This document shows, piece by piece, positions 1 through 9,133 of a DNA stretch of 62,069 bases. Within the stretch, counting starts at the first letter, position 1, and every line of letters starts with the position of its first letter. The notes below the pieces were generated by a model. That model did no database searches. It had not been told where the DNA came from and worked only from the letters and a program-made list of their open reading frames with translations. The translations under genes were made by a program, and so were the position numbers. The DNA lies in the NCBI GenBank assembly GCA_049472395.1, contig JBLIRR010000038.1:1-62069 (forward strand), read 5' to 3'. Origin of the DNA: JBLIRR01 sp049472395. GTDB lineage: Bacteria; SZUA-182; DTGQ01; JBLIRR01.

Positions 1-508
1 AAAAGACCTCGCTACACCGCTCAACAAATAGCAGGAATCCCTTATACTTCTGGGAGTGCGCCATAATGAGAATTGCTCAATTAATTGAAAACTCACTGAA
101 TATATGTTAGAATTTAATAACTATCTGGTTATAGGGACTACTTTTAAAGATCCTATTTCAGCAGTTTGGGGATTTATCCGGGGCAATTCTTTTTCACAAA
201 GAGCCAGACCAAGAATCTGGCGCGGGAATTCTTCACACAAATGATCAAGAGTGTGAATTAGTCCACCATTTTGTCTTATCGTCCATCTGGTCTAATTAAT
301 CGACCATCGAGGCGATTTCCCAAGATGCGGTTATTGTAATGAAGATAAGATATTACTATTTTTCAATAGCTTAAATCTGTAATATATATGGCACAGTATT
401 TGAAACACGGGTTAAAATAAAAATTAAAGTGAATTAATACTGCTTGAAAATAATTTAATCTTTTTTATTTCTAGAATGGTTATTAGGAGATAGAGCGAAG
501 GAAGAGAT
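1..508. other. Gene-poor left end with possible gene remnants
   Basis: No complete gene is visible. Bases 1-66 are open on the plus strand and end in TAA, so they may be the last 21 codons of a gene cut by the window edge. Bases 121-291 are open on the minus strand for 56 codons without a start codon; the translation looks protein-like (for example FPRQILGLALCEKELPRI) but I recognise no family, and an opening of this length can arise by chance. The rest is AT-rich and presumably holds the promoter of the gene starting at 509, although no convincing -35/-10 pair was found. Confidence 0.4.
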
Positions 509-2662
509 ATGTTTTTATCAAAAAAGAGTTTTTTTTTATTATGTTTGTATATAGTGCTGTGTATATTCCTCCCAATTCAATCAGCTCAGGGAACTTCTCA
601 AAAGAAGAATCCAGTGAATATACTTCTTATCAGCATCGATACGTTAAGGCCAGATCACTTGGCATGTTACGGATATAAGTCTATAAAGACCCCTCATATA
701 GATTTGTTGGCTCAAAATGGCATTTTATTGAGAAATGCCTATTCCCCAGTTCCTCTCACTTTACCATCCCATATGAGTATTATGACAGGACAATATCCTC
801 GTGGTCATGGGGTGTATAATAACGGTGGGTATGTCCTCTCTGATTCGGCTGAGACAGTGGCCGAAGTGCTTCACCAACAAGGTTATGCCACTGGTGCTAT
901 TGTAGCTTCCTATGTCCTTAATTCCCAATGGGGTTTGGGTCAGGGATTTGAGGATTATGATGATTCCATCGCCCACACTGCAGAAAAAAGACCAATGGAT
1001 AAAGAAGGTTATAGGAGAGGAAAAGAGCTCACGGAGCTGGGTAAAAAATGGCTTAGACAACATCATGAAAAGCCGTTTTTTTTATGGGTGCATTATTTCG
1101 ATCCTCATGCACCATATGATCCCCCGGCACCATTTGACAAAAAATATAAAAATGAGCCTTATGACGGTGAAATTGCTTACATGGATCACTGTCTGGGAGA
1201 GCTTTTTAATGAGATGAAAAAACTATCTCTTTTGGAAACTACTCTCATTATTTTTGTTGGTGACCATGGTGAGGGACTTTGGGAGCATCAGGAGCAAACT
1301 CATGGTCTTTTTATTTACAATACTACCTTGCATGTTCCCCTTATTGTGCGCTATCCCAAAAAGTACCCAAAGGGGAAGGAAGTGTCTGCGCTCGTTAGAA
1401 CCATAGACATTATGCCAACAATTCTGGAGGCACTAGACATACAATCTCCAACACTCGATCTTCAGGGTACGAGTCTTATTCCTCTTCTCACAGGAGAAAA
1501 GAAAGATTTGGAGCTCAATCTCTATGGTGAGTCCCGCTATCCCGAATTAAACTTCAAATGGGCGCCACTAGAGTGTATCGTGTGTGAGGAATGGAAATAC
1601 ATTCACGCTCCAAAAGCGGAATTATATAATTTTAAGAATGATCCAAAGGAGACAACAAATCTCTATTCAGTAAATACACAAAAATCAGAATTTTTAAGAG
1701 CGCAGCTGTTGAGCTTAAAGGAAAAATTATCAGGCGTCTCACATACTGAAAATGATGCCGAACCAGTAGAGATATCGCCTGAGGCCAGGCAGAAACTTCA
1801 AAGCCTCGGGTATATATGTAATGCCGAATCTAATGAAAAAAACCTTGATAATTATGATCCTTTGTCTCTGCCGGATCCGAAAGATAAGGTTTCTGTGCTT
1901 GCGCATATTGATGAAGCGAGGGTATTGGAATCAAAGGGTCAGTTTGATGTGGCTATTCAAAAATATGAAGAAATATTAACGCATGCTCCTGACAGTATTG
2001 CCACCCATTATCTTCTCGGATTAGCCTATAGAAATGCAGGAGATCCTATAAAGGCTCTACACGAAATGGAGAAGGTTGCGGAACTTGATTTTACCTACTT
2101 TGATTGTGAAAACATTCTCGGTTTACTGTATGACCAGCTTGCTTTGCCCAAAAAAGCTATAAAAGCTTTCAAGAAAGCTCTTACAATAAATCCCGACACG
2201 GTGTATGTACATAATAATCTTGGCATGGTGTACTTTAAAAGCAATACATTGGATTTAGCCGAGAAAGAATTTAAAGAGGTTATTTCCTTTGATTCAGATA
2301 CCGACCCGCAACATATCTCTGTGGCTTTTAGCAATCTTGGAGGGGTTTACATGAGGAAGGGATATCTTGACAAAGCGGTTGAAAGTTTTAAAAGTTCCAT
2401 TACTTTAGATTCAGACAATGTAGGCTCATACATCGGCCTTGCCGAAGCCTATGAATATCTTGGCAAAATAAAGCAGTCGATTCTTCAATGGAAATATATT
2501 GTAAAACGGCAGTCGGATGATCACTTCGCCTACTTTAAATTAGGCCAATTATCTTTAGCGATTGGTAAATTAAAAGAAGCAATTAAATATTTAAAAAAAT
2601 CGCTTCAGCTTAAACCTGATTTTTTTGAAGCGAGAATGTTGCTTCAAAAGATATCCTCCTAA
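509..2662 (+). CDS. Exported sulfatase/phosphodiesterase-like protein with C-terminal TPR repeats
   Basis: An N-terminal signal sequence (residues 1-28, hydrophobic, ending near SAQG) points to export. Residues about 35-345 form a sulfatase-type domain of the alkaline phosphatase superfamily: ISIDTLRPDH near residue 44 carries the first metal-binding Asp, and FVGDHGEG near 250 carries the Asp-His metal pair. The nucleophile position reads VPLTLPSH, with Thr84 where true sulfatases have the Cys or Ser that becomes formylglycine. A Thr nucleophile is known in lipoteichoic-acid-synthase-type members, so a phosphoester or phospholipid-headgroup substrate is as likely as a sulfate ester. Residues about 465-717 are tandem TPR helices, suggesting protein interactions. 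The start has a good ribosome-binding site (GGAAG, positions 500-504). The next gene downstream is another superfamily member, the alkaline phosphatase at 2717. Substrate unknown. Confidence 0.85.
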   Translation: MFLSKKSFFLLCLYIVLCIFLPIQSAQGTSQKKNPVNILLISIDTLRPDHLACYGYKSIKTPHIDLLAQNGILLRNAYSPVPLTLPSHMSIMTGQYPRGHGVYNNGGYVLSDSAETVAEVLHQQGYATGAIVASYVLNSQWGLGQGFEDYDDSIAHTAEKRPMDKEGYRRGKELTELGKKWLRQHHEKPFFLWVHYFDPHAPYDPPAPFDKKYKNEPYDGEIAYMDHCLGELFNEMKKLSLLETTLIIFVGDHGEGLWEHQEQTHGLFIYNTTLHVPLIVRYPKKYPKGKEVSALVRTIDIMPTILEALDIQSPTLDLQGTSLIPLLTGEKKDLELNLYGESRYPELNFKWAPLECIVCEEWKYIHAPKAELYNFKNDPKETTNLYSVNTQKSEFLRAQLLSLKEKLSGVSHTENDAEPVEISPEARQKLQSLGYICNAESNEKNLDNYDPLSLPDPKDKVSVLAHIDEARVLESKGQFDVAIQKYEEILTHAPDSIATHYLLGLAYRNAGDPIKALHEMEKVAELDFTYFDCENILGLLYDQLALPKKAIKAFKKALTINPDTVYVHNNLGMVYFKSNTLDLAEKEFKEVISFDSDTDPQHISVAFSNLGGVYMRKGYLDKAVESFKSSITLDSDNVGSYIGLAEAYEYLGKIKQSILQWKYIVKRQSDDHFAYFKLGQLSLAIGKLKEAIKYLKKSLQLKPDFFEARMLLQKISS

Positions 2663-2704
2663 AGAATTATCCTACAATTAATCGTATTAAATTTAAAAAC
2701 CGTA

Positions 2705-2710
2705 TATAAT
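2705..2710 (+). promoter_or_regulatory. -10 box TATAAT just before an ATG (leaderless-type promoter)
   Basis: TATAAT ends six bases before the ATG at 2717, and no Shine-Dalgarno sequence is present, so transcription would be expected to begin at or next to the start codon. No good -35 element is visible at the usual spacing. The same arrangement recurs at 44496 and 47923. Confidence 0.4.
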
Positions 2711-2716
2711 TATATT

Positions 2717-4423
2717 ATGGTTCACCATATGGATAGGAAAAATAAATTAATTTGTGTATGTCCATCTCTACAAGTATTCATTTTCGCCATAATATTGACA
2801 TGTACCCTTCATGGTGCATGGGCACGTGGTTTTTGTCACTGTAAAAATATCATTATCCTTATTCCCGATGGCTGCTCGCAGAGTATACAAACGGCAAGCA
2901 GGTGGTTAAAAAAGTCGGCATTAGCTCTTGATACGATGAACAGCGGAACAGTCGAAACCCATATGGCAAATTCGGTAATTACTGATTCAGCAGCAGCAGC
3001 TTCTGCCTTTTCAACAGGTTATAAAACCACAGGGGGATTTATTAGCACTGGGCCTCGGCCTCAGGATATTTTAACCACACTCGATCCTCCTCCTGAGAGG
3101 GTATACTATAGACCCCTCGCTACTATACTGGAAGGAGCAAAACTAAAGGGCAAGGCAACGGGTCTTGTAGTGACAAGCAGCATTACCGATGCGACACCAG
3201 CAGCATTTGCCACTCACATACTTGATCGCTACTGCGATAATGATATCATGGAACATATTGTCTATCAAAATATAGATGTTGTTCTGGGTGGAGGGAGAGC
3301 ATTTCTTATGCCTCCACAAAGTGGCGGGTTACGCACAGATGGCGAAGATTTGTTGAACGTGCTTTTATCCCGTGGGTATCAATTCGTAGAAACCAGAGAT
3401 GATATGGACTCGGTAACCTCCGGTACACTATGGGGACTTTTTGCTGATTTTCATATGGAGGCAAATATTGACAGGACCGAGTCTGCCCCTTATCAGCCCT
3501 CACTCTCTGAAATGACAGCAAAAGCCATAGAGCTTCTCTCCAAAGACCCTGACGGCTTCTTTTTAATGGTTGAGGGAAGCAATATCGACAGGGCTGCTCA
3601 TAATAATGATCCTTTCTATATGATTACTGAATTTCTTGCGTTTGATGAGGCTGTGAAAGTAGCGTGTGATTTTGCAAAGAAAGATAAGAATACCTGTGTA
3701 ATAGCGTTCCCTGATCACAATACAGGTGGCTTTACTATTGGAAATGACACAACAGGGGGTGATTATACATACGTTAATGTGGAAGAAGTAGTTGGCCCCT
3801 TTGAACATATGCGTATTACCGCTCATGGGCTTGCCAATAAGATTGGGAGCGATCACTCACCAACGAATATCATAACGAACGTGAAACAATGGTGGGGTAT
3901 TGATATTACTCTTAAGGATGTGAATGAGATTCTGAGCCTTGAACCTGGTGTCGGATTTTCATGCGCATTAGCCAAAGTCATTACACAAAATTATACGGTT
4001 ATGGGATGGTCAACTCATGGCCATACTGGTGACGATGTACCTATTTGGTCTTTTGGCCCCAAAAAGCTGATCGGGCATTTTGATAATACACAGATCGCTG
4101 AGACAGTGGCAAGATGGGTCGGATTTCGATTAGACCATATAAACGCATATCTTTTTGTTGATGTGAGAGAGGTGTTTGATGAGTGGCTTATTGATACTAC
4201 AGATACCGGAAATCCCGTGCTCACAATTGAGGGCGCTCGCCTTCCTATTGGCAAAGACATAATGATTCACAATGGGATAGAATATGACCTCGGGAGTATT
4301 GTGGTTCATTCACCTAAATATTCCTGGACATTGGGGGATGGCACAATTATCGATAAGACGTGGGAGAGTGTATTCATACCCCTCAAAGCAGTTTGGTGTC
4401 TGCGATACAATTTTTGCAAATAA
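2717..4423 (+). CDS. Alkaline phosphatase, exported
   Basis: Alkaline phosphatase family phosphomonoesterase, expected in the periplasm or at the cell surface. A long signal sequence covers residues 1-38 (ends AWARG). The catalytic landmarks are all present: IPDG at 49-52 for the first metal Asp, TDSAAAA at 89-95 with the phosphorylated Ser91, MVEGSNIDRAAHNND near 284-298 for metal ligands, FPDHNTGG near 330 for the Asp-His pair, and THGHTGDDVP near 433 for the last His. A further 100 residues of likely beta structure follow the catalytic domain. It should release phosphate from organic esters with two zinc and one magnesium ion. It lies 54 bases after the sulfatase-like gene but seems to have its own -10 box and no ribosome-binding site. 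An in-frame ATG at 2729 is an alternative start. The gene ends 8 bases before the convergent TolC gene. Confidence 0.9.
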   Translation: MVHHMDRKNKLICVCPSLQVFIFAIILTCTLHGAWARGFCHCKNIIILIPDGCSQSIQTASRWLKKSALALDTMNSGTVETHMANSVITDSAAAASAFSTGYKTTGGFISTGPRPQDILTTLDPPPERVYYRPLATILEGAKLKGKATGLVVTSSITDATPAAFATHILDRYCDNDIMEHIVYQNIDVVLGGGRAFLMPPQSGGLRTDGEDLLNVLLSRGYQFVETRDDMDSVTSGTLWGLFADFHMEANIDRTESAPYQPSLSEMTAKAIELLSKDPDGFFLMVEGSNIDRAAHNNDPFYMITEFLAFDEAVKVACDFAKKDKNTCVIAFPDHNTGGFTIGNDTTGGDYTYVNVEEVVGPFEHMRITAHGLANKIGSDHSPTNIITNVKQWWGIDITLKDVNEILSLEPGVGFSCALAKVITQNYTVMGWSTHGHTGDDVPIWSFGPKKLIGHFDNTQIAETVARWVGFRLDHINAYLFVDVREVFDEWLIDTTDTGNPVLTIEGARLPIGKDIMIHNGIEYDLGSIVVHSPKYSWTLGDGTIIDKTWESVFIPLKAVWCLRYNFCK

Positions 4424-4431
4424 ATATATTT

Positions 4432-6039
4432 TCAGTGTTGTGTGGGCCTGCTTAGTTCGTATTCGGTCAGTGAAATACCCCTTCTTTCCAAAAGGGAACC
4501 CTCTAATCTGTAAAGCTCAACAAAGGCTTTAAGATATTCCACAATGGACTCGATTTGCGATATACGGCTGGCTATGAGGTCTCGCTGAGTTTGGGCAACG
4601 AGCAAGGATGTTGATTTACCCACCCTGAATTTCTCCGTCTCAGCCCGCATCTTTTCCTCCTGGAGCGCCCTGGTAGCAGCAGTGGCGATGACCTGCTCGC
4701 TGCTTCGTGTGACCTCAATATAGGCTGAACGGATATCCATCTGAACAAGTTGTGCCAGGTTCTTCAATGCCTCATCAGCCTTTATACGGTTTAAGGTTGC
4801 GCGCGTATGTCGGGAGTGCGCGTTTCTGTTGCGAAGGGGATACTCCATGGTAATACCTGCCATGATGTCATAATCTTTCCCCTCAAAATCCTTTATGGAG
4901 TTTCCAAAAGAATCCGAATAGCCTGAGGTGCCAAGGGTGATGAAAAAGTCCATTTTGGGCAGGAGCCCATTTTTTGTTTTCACGACCTCAATATCCCCTT
5001 TCTGGAGGTTCATCCGTGCCTGGTTTAAATCGGTTCTCATGCGAAGTCCCACTTCAACGTGAGAGTCAACATCATCCAATTGGATAGCAGGTACCGCAGG
5101 CTCATCCACAAGGAGGACCTCTCTTTCCCACGGATTTGTCTTGGGATTGAGAAGACGCAGAAGATGTAAACGCGCCTTCGCACAGTCGCCTTTTGCATTG
5201 ATCAGATCTTCCTTTCGCAATGCTACTTCTGCCTGGGCTGCCGCAAGCTCGATCTCAGACAAGACCCCAACCTTGATCCTTTCCTCGGTTTCTTTCATCT
5301 GTTGCTTGGCAAGATTTAAGGATTCGATAAAAATCTTGATGCGCTCCTCGGCGAGGGCATAATCCCAGTAAGTGCTTTCAACCTCTGAGATAAGATATTC
5401 CGCAAAACCGCGCAGTTCATACTGCGATGCGAACGTATCAAGCTGGGCTTGCCGGAGTGTGGCGGAATTAATCTCAATGCCTGCCCCTTTGAGAAGGGCC
5501 TGTGTAATAGTGAGACCCGCACGCGTCTCATGTTGGTCCCCGTAAAGATCTGACCATGTCCGGTCACTGCTCAGGCCAGCACTCATTTTTGTCCCTGTGG
5601 AGAAAAATTTCGAGATCTCGACGCTGCCCTCCATGCTTCCCTCATCCGTATTACCGGCTTTTTCCTGAGACCGTGACACCTCTCCTGATACAACAGGATC
5701 AAAGGCAGCGCGTTCCTGGTCCTCAAAGGTGCGTTGAATGGCAGGATTCATCCTTTCTATAGTGAGGGAATGATTATTCTCAAGTGTCATGAAAATAGCT
5801 TCTTTAATAGTGATTGCAAGCTTTTTATCCTCTGATGATTCTTCTCTACATTCAATATGAGAAGGCTCTGTATTTTCAGCATATGCAATGCGGGCCCACG
5901 CGGGGCGAATAGGGATAAGGAAAGGAGAGAGATGAAGGAGTACCAAGGGAATAGAGAGAGAGAAGAGTATCCCGAGCTGAAAGAGGGATGTATAAAGGGC
6001 CCTGCGTCTAAGGATAGAGAAACTTTGATTACTTATCAT
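4432..6039 (-). CDS. TolC-type outer membrane efflux channel
   Basis: Outer membrane factor (OEP family, two coiled-coil OEP repeats), the exit duct of the RND pump encoded immediately upstream. After a hydrophobic export signal (about residues 20-45) the protein shows the long alanine/glutamate-rich helices of this family, for example KVGVLSEIELAAAQAEVALR and the second-repeat counterpart RVGKSTSLLVAQTQRDLIAS. Length, about 535 residues, is normal. I place the start at the ATG at 6039: it lies one base after the stop codon of the RND gene and has AAGGA about 12 bases upstream. An in-frame ATG at 6096 would overlap the RND gene by 56 bases and add 19 residues before the signal sequence. Third gene of the MFP-RND-TolC operon. 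Confidence 0.9.
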   Translation of the reverse strand: MISNQSFSILRRRALYTSLFQLGILFSLSIPLVLLHLSPFLIPIRPAWARIAYAENTEPSHIECREESSEDKKLAITIKEAIFMTLENNHSLTIERMNPAIQRTFEDQERAAFDPVVSGEVSRSQEKAGNTDEGSMEGSVEISKFFSTGTKMSAGLSSDRTWSDLYGDQHETRAGLTITQALLKGAGIEINSATLRQAQLDTFASQYELRGFAEYLISEVESTYWDYALAEERIKIFIESLNLAKQQMKETEERIKVGVLSEIELAAAQAEVALRKEDLINAKGDCAKARLHLLRLLNPKTNPWEREVLLVDEPAVPAIQLDDVDSHVEVGLRMRTDLNQARMNLQKGDIEVVKTKNGLLPKMDFFITLGTSGYSDSFGNSIKDFEGKDYDIMAGITMEYPLRNRNAHSRHTRATLNRIKADEALKNLAQLVQMDIRSAYIEVTRSSEQVIATAATRALQEEKMRAETEKFRVGKSTSLLVAQTQRDLIASRISQIESIVEYLKAFVELYRLEGSLLERRGISLTEYELSRPTQH

Positions 6040-6040
6040 A

Positions 6041-9000
6041 CTAAGAGATTTTCCTTGTTTCTTTGGGTTTCCACTGTTCAAAGATAGAATAGACAATGGG
6101 AATCAACAGAAGTGTGATAAATGTAGAACTAAATAATCCCCCGATAACGGCCCGTGCAAGAGGGGCCTGGGCTTCTCCACCTTCACCTACTCCGAGGGCC
6201 AAGGGAAAAAGTCCCAAGATGGTTGTCATCGCAGTCATGAGCACAGGCCTTAAGCGATGACAGCACGCCTCTTCGATTGCCCTGCGAAGGGGCAGCCCAT
6301 CACGGCGGCGGAGAACATTTGTATGGTCAACGAGGAGAATGGCATTATTTACCACAATTCCTCCGAGCATGATACAGCCGATAAAGGCTTGCACATTAAA
6401 AGTCGTGCTGGTCAAAAAGAGAACGAGCAAAACCCCGATTATGGCCAGTGGAACAGAAAACATGACCACGAAAGGATCACGAAGCGATTCAAACTGGCAT
6501 GCCATGACCATATATACCAATATTAAAGCGAGAAGAAAGCTCATCAAAAGTTCCCTGAATGATTTTTGCTGCTCTTCATATTCACCGCCGAAGCTTATGC
6601 TAAAATCCCTTGGTAGGGGCAACGACTGGAGCTTTGCCCGGATATCACCTATCACTGAGCCCATGTCCCTTTCACTGATGTTTGCCGATACCTGCACGAT
6701 TCGCTCCTGGTTTTTCCGTTCAATTTGAACAGGACCCTTACGGGATTGAAGACGGGCCACATTCCTCAAAACCACCGGGTCTCCGTCAGTATTGACCAGG
6801 GTAAGATCGAGAAGATCGGTAATATTTGTCTGCTCTGCATCCTTCACCTTCACCAGTATCTTAAACTCATCCCCTGCTTCGCGGTAATTTCCCGCTTGTG
6901 TGCCTGAGAGCACGGTCTGAAGAGCATCTGCTATTTGACTCACGGTAAGTTTCATGTCAGCCGCCTTCAAGCGGTCTACCATTATTAATTCCTCGGGAGT
7001 ACCCGATTCCCGGCTGAGTTGCACGTCTGTAATTCCGTTTACTTGTTCCACCAACTCTTTTACTCTTTGCGCAAGCAGATCGGCAGTAGACAAGTCATGG
7101 CCGCGTATCTCGAGTTCTATCTTATCTGCGTCACTTGCCCCCATGCGAAGGATGAAGAGGCCCTGCCCGGCACGGGTCCTTATCCGAATTCCCGGGATAT
7201 TCGCAAGGCGTGTGCGAAGGTCTGCAGCAATATCTTCGCTTGAGCGTGTCCGCTCTGAGATGGGTACGAGAGTAATCCTTATTCTGCCAGTATGGGAACC
7301 TCTGCTGCGCCATCCCCCTCCGATCCTGGTTGAGATATTTTTCGCCTCAGGCACGGTCTCCTTAATAATAGATTCAATAACATTAAATTTCTCACCAATC
7401 ACATCCAGTCTTGTTCCTGCTTCCATTTCTCCGTTCACCCTGACCTCCCCCTCATCGGCTGAAGGCATAAGCTCAACCCCAATAAGCGGAATAAGAAGCA
7501 GGCTTCCTACGAGCAGCACTATGGTCGCTCCTACAATAAGCATCCTGTGATCAAGGGCAAATTTTAATAGATGATGATACGTGGACGTCATCTGCGTAAA
7601 GAAGCGCGTGCTCTGCTTTGAAATTCTTTGAGGAAGGGTATTGGATTTAGTATCCGCAGTGAGCTCCGGATGAAGCATTTTGGCAGACAGCATCGGGACA
7701 AGGCTTAATGCAACAACCAACGAGCAGAGCAGGGAGAAGCTTACCACATACGCCATTTGCTTAAACATGATGCCGGACATGCCCCGTATGAAAATGGTCG
7801 GTAAAAATACTGCTATTGTGGTGAGGGTGCTTGCGATAATCGCGGCAGTGACTTCCTCACTGCCTTCGACTGACGCCTGATAGGCATTTTGCCCTGATTG
7901 CCTTAATCGATAAATATTTTCGAGCACAACAATGGCATTATCAACGAGCATTCCCACACCGAGGGCCAATCCTCCCAATGTCATCAAATTGAGCGTGAAG
8001 CCACCGAAATAGATCAGTGCAAAGGTCGCGATAATAGAGATGGGAATAGCAGTAGCAATAATGCCCGTGCTTCGGAAGTTGCCAAGAAAAAGGAGCAACA
8101 CCAATATGGCAAGCATTCCACCGTATATGGCTGCAAAGCCCACGTTCCTGATAGATCGGCTTATGTAATCGGATGTATCAATAATCGGGATAAGATTGAG
8201 CTGAGGAATATCCTGGTTGACTTTCTCAATTTCTTTGAGGGCTTCCTGTGCGACGGCAACCGTATTTTTACCGGACTGTTTATAGAGAGCGAGGTTGATA
8301 CCAGGACGCCCATTAATCCTGACAAGCTGGTCTATCTTTTGCCAGGAGTCCTCCACATCTGCGATATCCCCTAGTTTTATCGGGGCAGCTTCACGGATTG
8401 TAATCACGGTATTGCGAAGTTCATCAAGGCTTGTATATTCACCAGGGGTACGAATAAGCACATCGAGGTTGCCTCTCTCCAAGGTCCCTGCCGGTATATT
8501 GACATTCTCCGCCCTAATCCTTGCCAGGATTGTCTCAAGAGGAATACCGAGCGCCTTAACTCTCTCAAGTTTCAAATTCACATGAATTTCCCGGTCGAGG
8601 CCCCCCCAAACAAAGAGAGATGCGACGCCGGGAACTCGTTCAAGGCGGTATTTAACCTGTGTATCAATGATCCGCCGCATCTGGATAGGATCGAGATCAC
8701 CCGAAGCCCCGAGGATCAGGACAGGGAAACTTGCCAGATCGAATTTACGAAGGCTCGGTCGTTCAGCCTCTTCAGGAAGGCGGGAGAGAATGCGGTCCAG
8801 GCGATCTCGTATATCATTTGCCGCAACATCCAGGTCCGTTCCCCAGACAAAATTAACCCGCACATTGCTCGAACCCTCCGATGAATTCGAGGTAACCTCC
8901 TCGACTCCGGGCACTGCGCTCATGGCTTCCTCAATGGGGCGCGTGATGAGTTCTTCGATTTCTTCCGGACTTGCGTTTTTGTAAGTGGTACTGATGCTCA

Positions 9001-9133
9001 GGGTAGGGTAGGTGATATCCGGCATAAGATCGATGGGAAGGCGGCTCAAGGATACAAAGCCGACGAGAATAACGATAAGTGTGGCCATGATGGTGAAGAT
9101 GGGACGGTCTATGGCAAACTGTGATAGTCTCAT
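6041..9133 (-). CDS. RND efflux transporter, HAE1 (AcrB) family
   Basis: Inner membrane proton-driven pump subunit of 1030 residues, the normal size. It has the two-fold repeated RND plan: a first membrane helix (MRLSQFAIDRPIFTIMATLI), a large periplasmic loop, a helix bundle with the HAE1 signature GLALGVGMLVDNAIVVLE around residue 390 including the proton-relay Asp, a second periplasmic loop, and a second bundle with GGIVVNNAILLVDHTN. It exports hydrophobic or amphiphilic compounds from the periplasmic side through the adaptor encoded before it and the TolC channel encoded after it. Start and stop overlaps (4 bases with the adaptor gene, one base of spacing to TolC) indicate one transcript with translational coupling. 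Substrate cannot be read from sequence. Confidence 0.95.
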   Translation of the reverse strand: MRLSQFAIDRPIFTIMATLIVILVGFVSLSRLPIDLMPDITYPTLSISTTYKNASPEEIEELITRPIEEAMSAVPGVEEVTSNSSEGSSNVRVNFVWGTDLDVAANDIRDRLDRILSRLPEEAERPSLRKFDLASFPVLILGASGDLDPIQMRRIIDTQVKYRLERVPGVASLFVWGGLDREIHVNLKLERVKALGIPLETILARIRAENVNIPAGTLERGNLDVLIRTPGEYTSLDELRNTVITIREAAPIKLGDIADVEDSWQKIDQLVRINGRPGINLALYKQSGKNTVAVAQEALKEIEKVNQDIPQLNLIPIIDTSDYISRSIRNVGFAAIYGGMLAILVLLLFLGNFRSTGIIATAIPISIIATFALIYFGGFTLNLMTLGGLALGVGMLVDNAIVVLENIYRLRQSGQNAYQASVEGSEEVTAAIIASTLTTIAVFLPTIFIRGMSGIMFKQMAYVVSFSLLCSLVVALSLVPMLSAKMLHPELTADTKSNTLPQRISKQSTRFFTQMTSTYHHLLKFALDHRMLIVGATIVLLVGSLLLIPLIGVELMPSADEGEVRVNGEMEAGTRLDVIGEKFNVIESIIKETVPEAKNISTRIGGGWRSRGSHTGRIRITLVPISERTRSSEDIAADLRTRLANIPGIRIRTRAGQGLFILRMGASDADKIELEIRGHDLSTADLLAQRVKELVEQVNGITDVQLSRESGTPEELIMVDRLKAADMKLTVSQIADALQTVLSGTQAGNYREAGDEFKILVKVKDAEQTNITDLLDLTLVNTDGDPVVLRNVARLQSRKGPVQIERKNQERIVQVSANISERDMGSVIGDIRAKLQSLPLPRDFSISFGGEYEEQQKSFRELLMSFLLALILVYMVMACQFESLRDPFVVMFSVPLAIIGVLLVLFLTSTTFNVQAFIGCIMLGGIVVNNAILLVDHTNVLRRRDGLPLRRAIEEACCHRLRPVLMTAMTTILGLFPLALGVGEGGEAQAPLARAVIGGLFSSTFITLLLIPIVYSIFEQWKPKETRKIS

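Noticed and set aside
213..229. Sigma-54-like TGGCGC-GGGAA-TTCT upstream of the sulfatase gene
   Set aside because: The -12 GC is absent and the distance to the gene is nearly 300 bases.
6954..7550. Plus-strand frame of 198 codons opposite the RND transporter gene
   Set aside because: Ser/Pro/Arg-rich composition typical of the antisense of a membrane protein gene; the RND gene on the other strand is certain.
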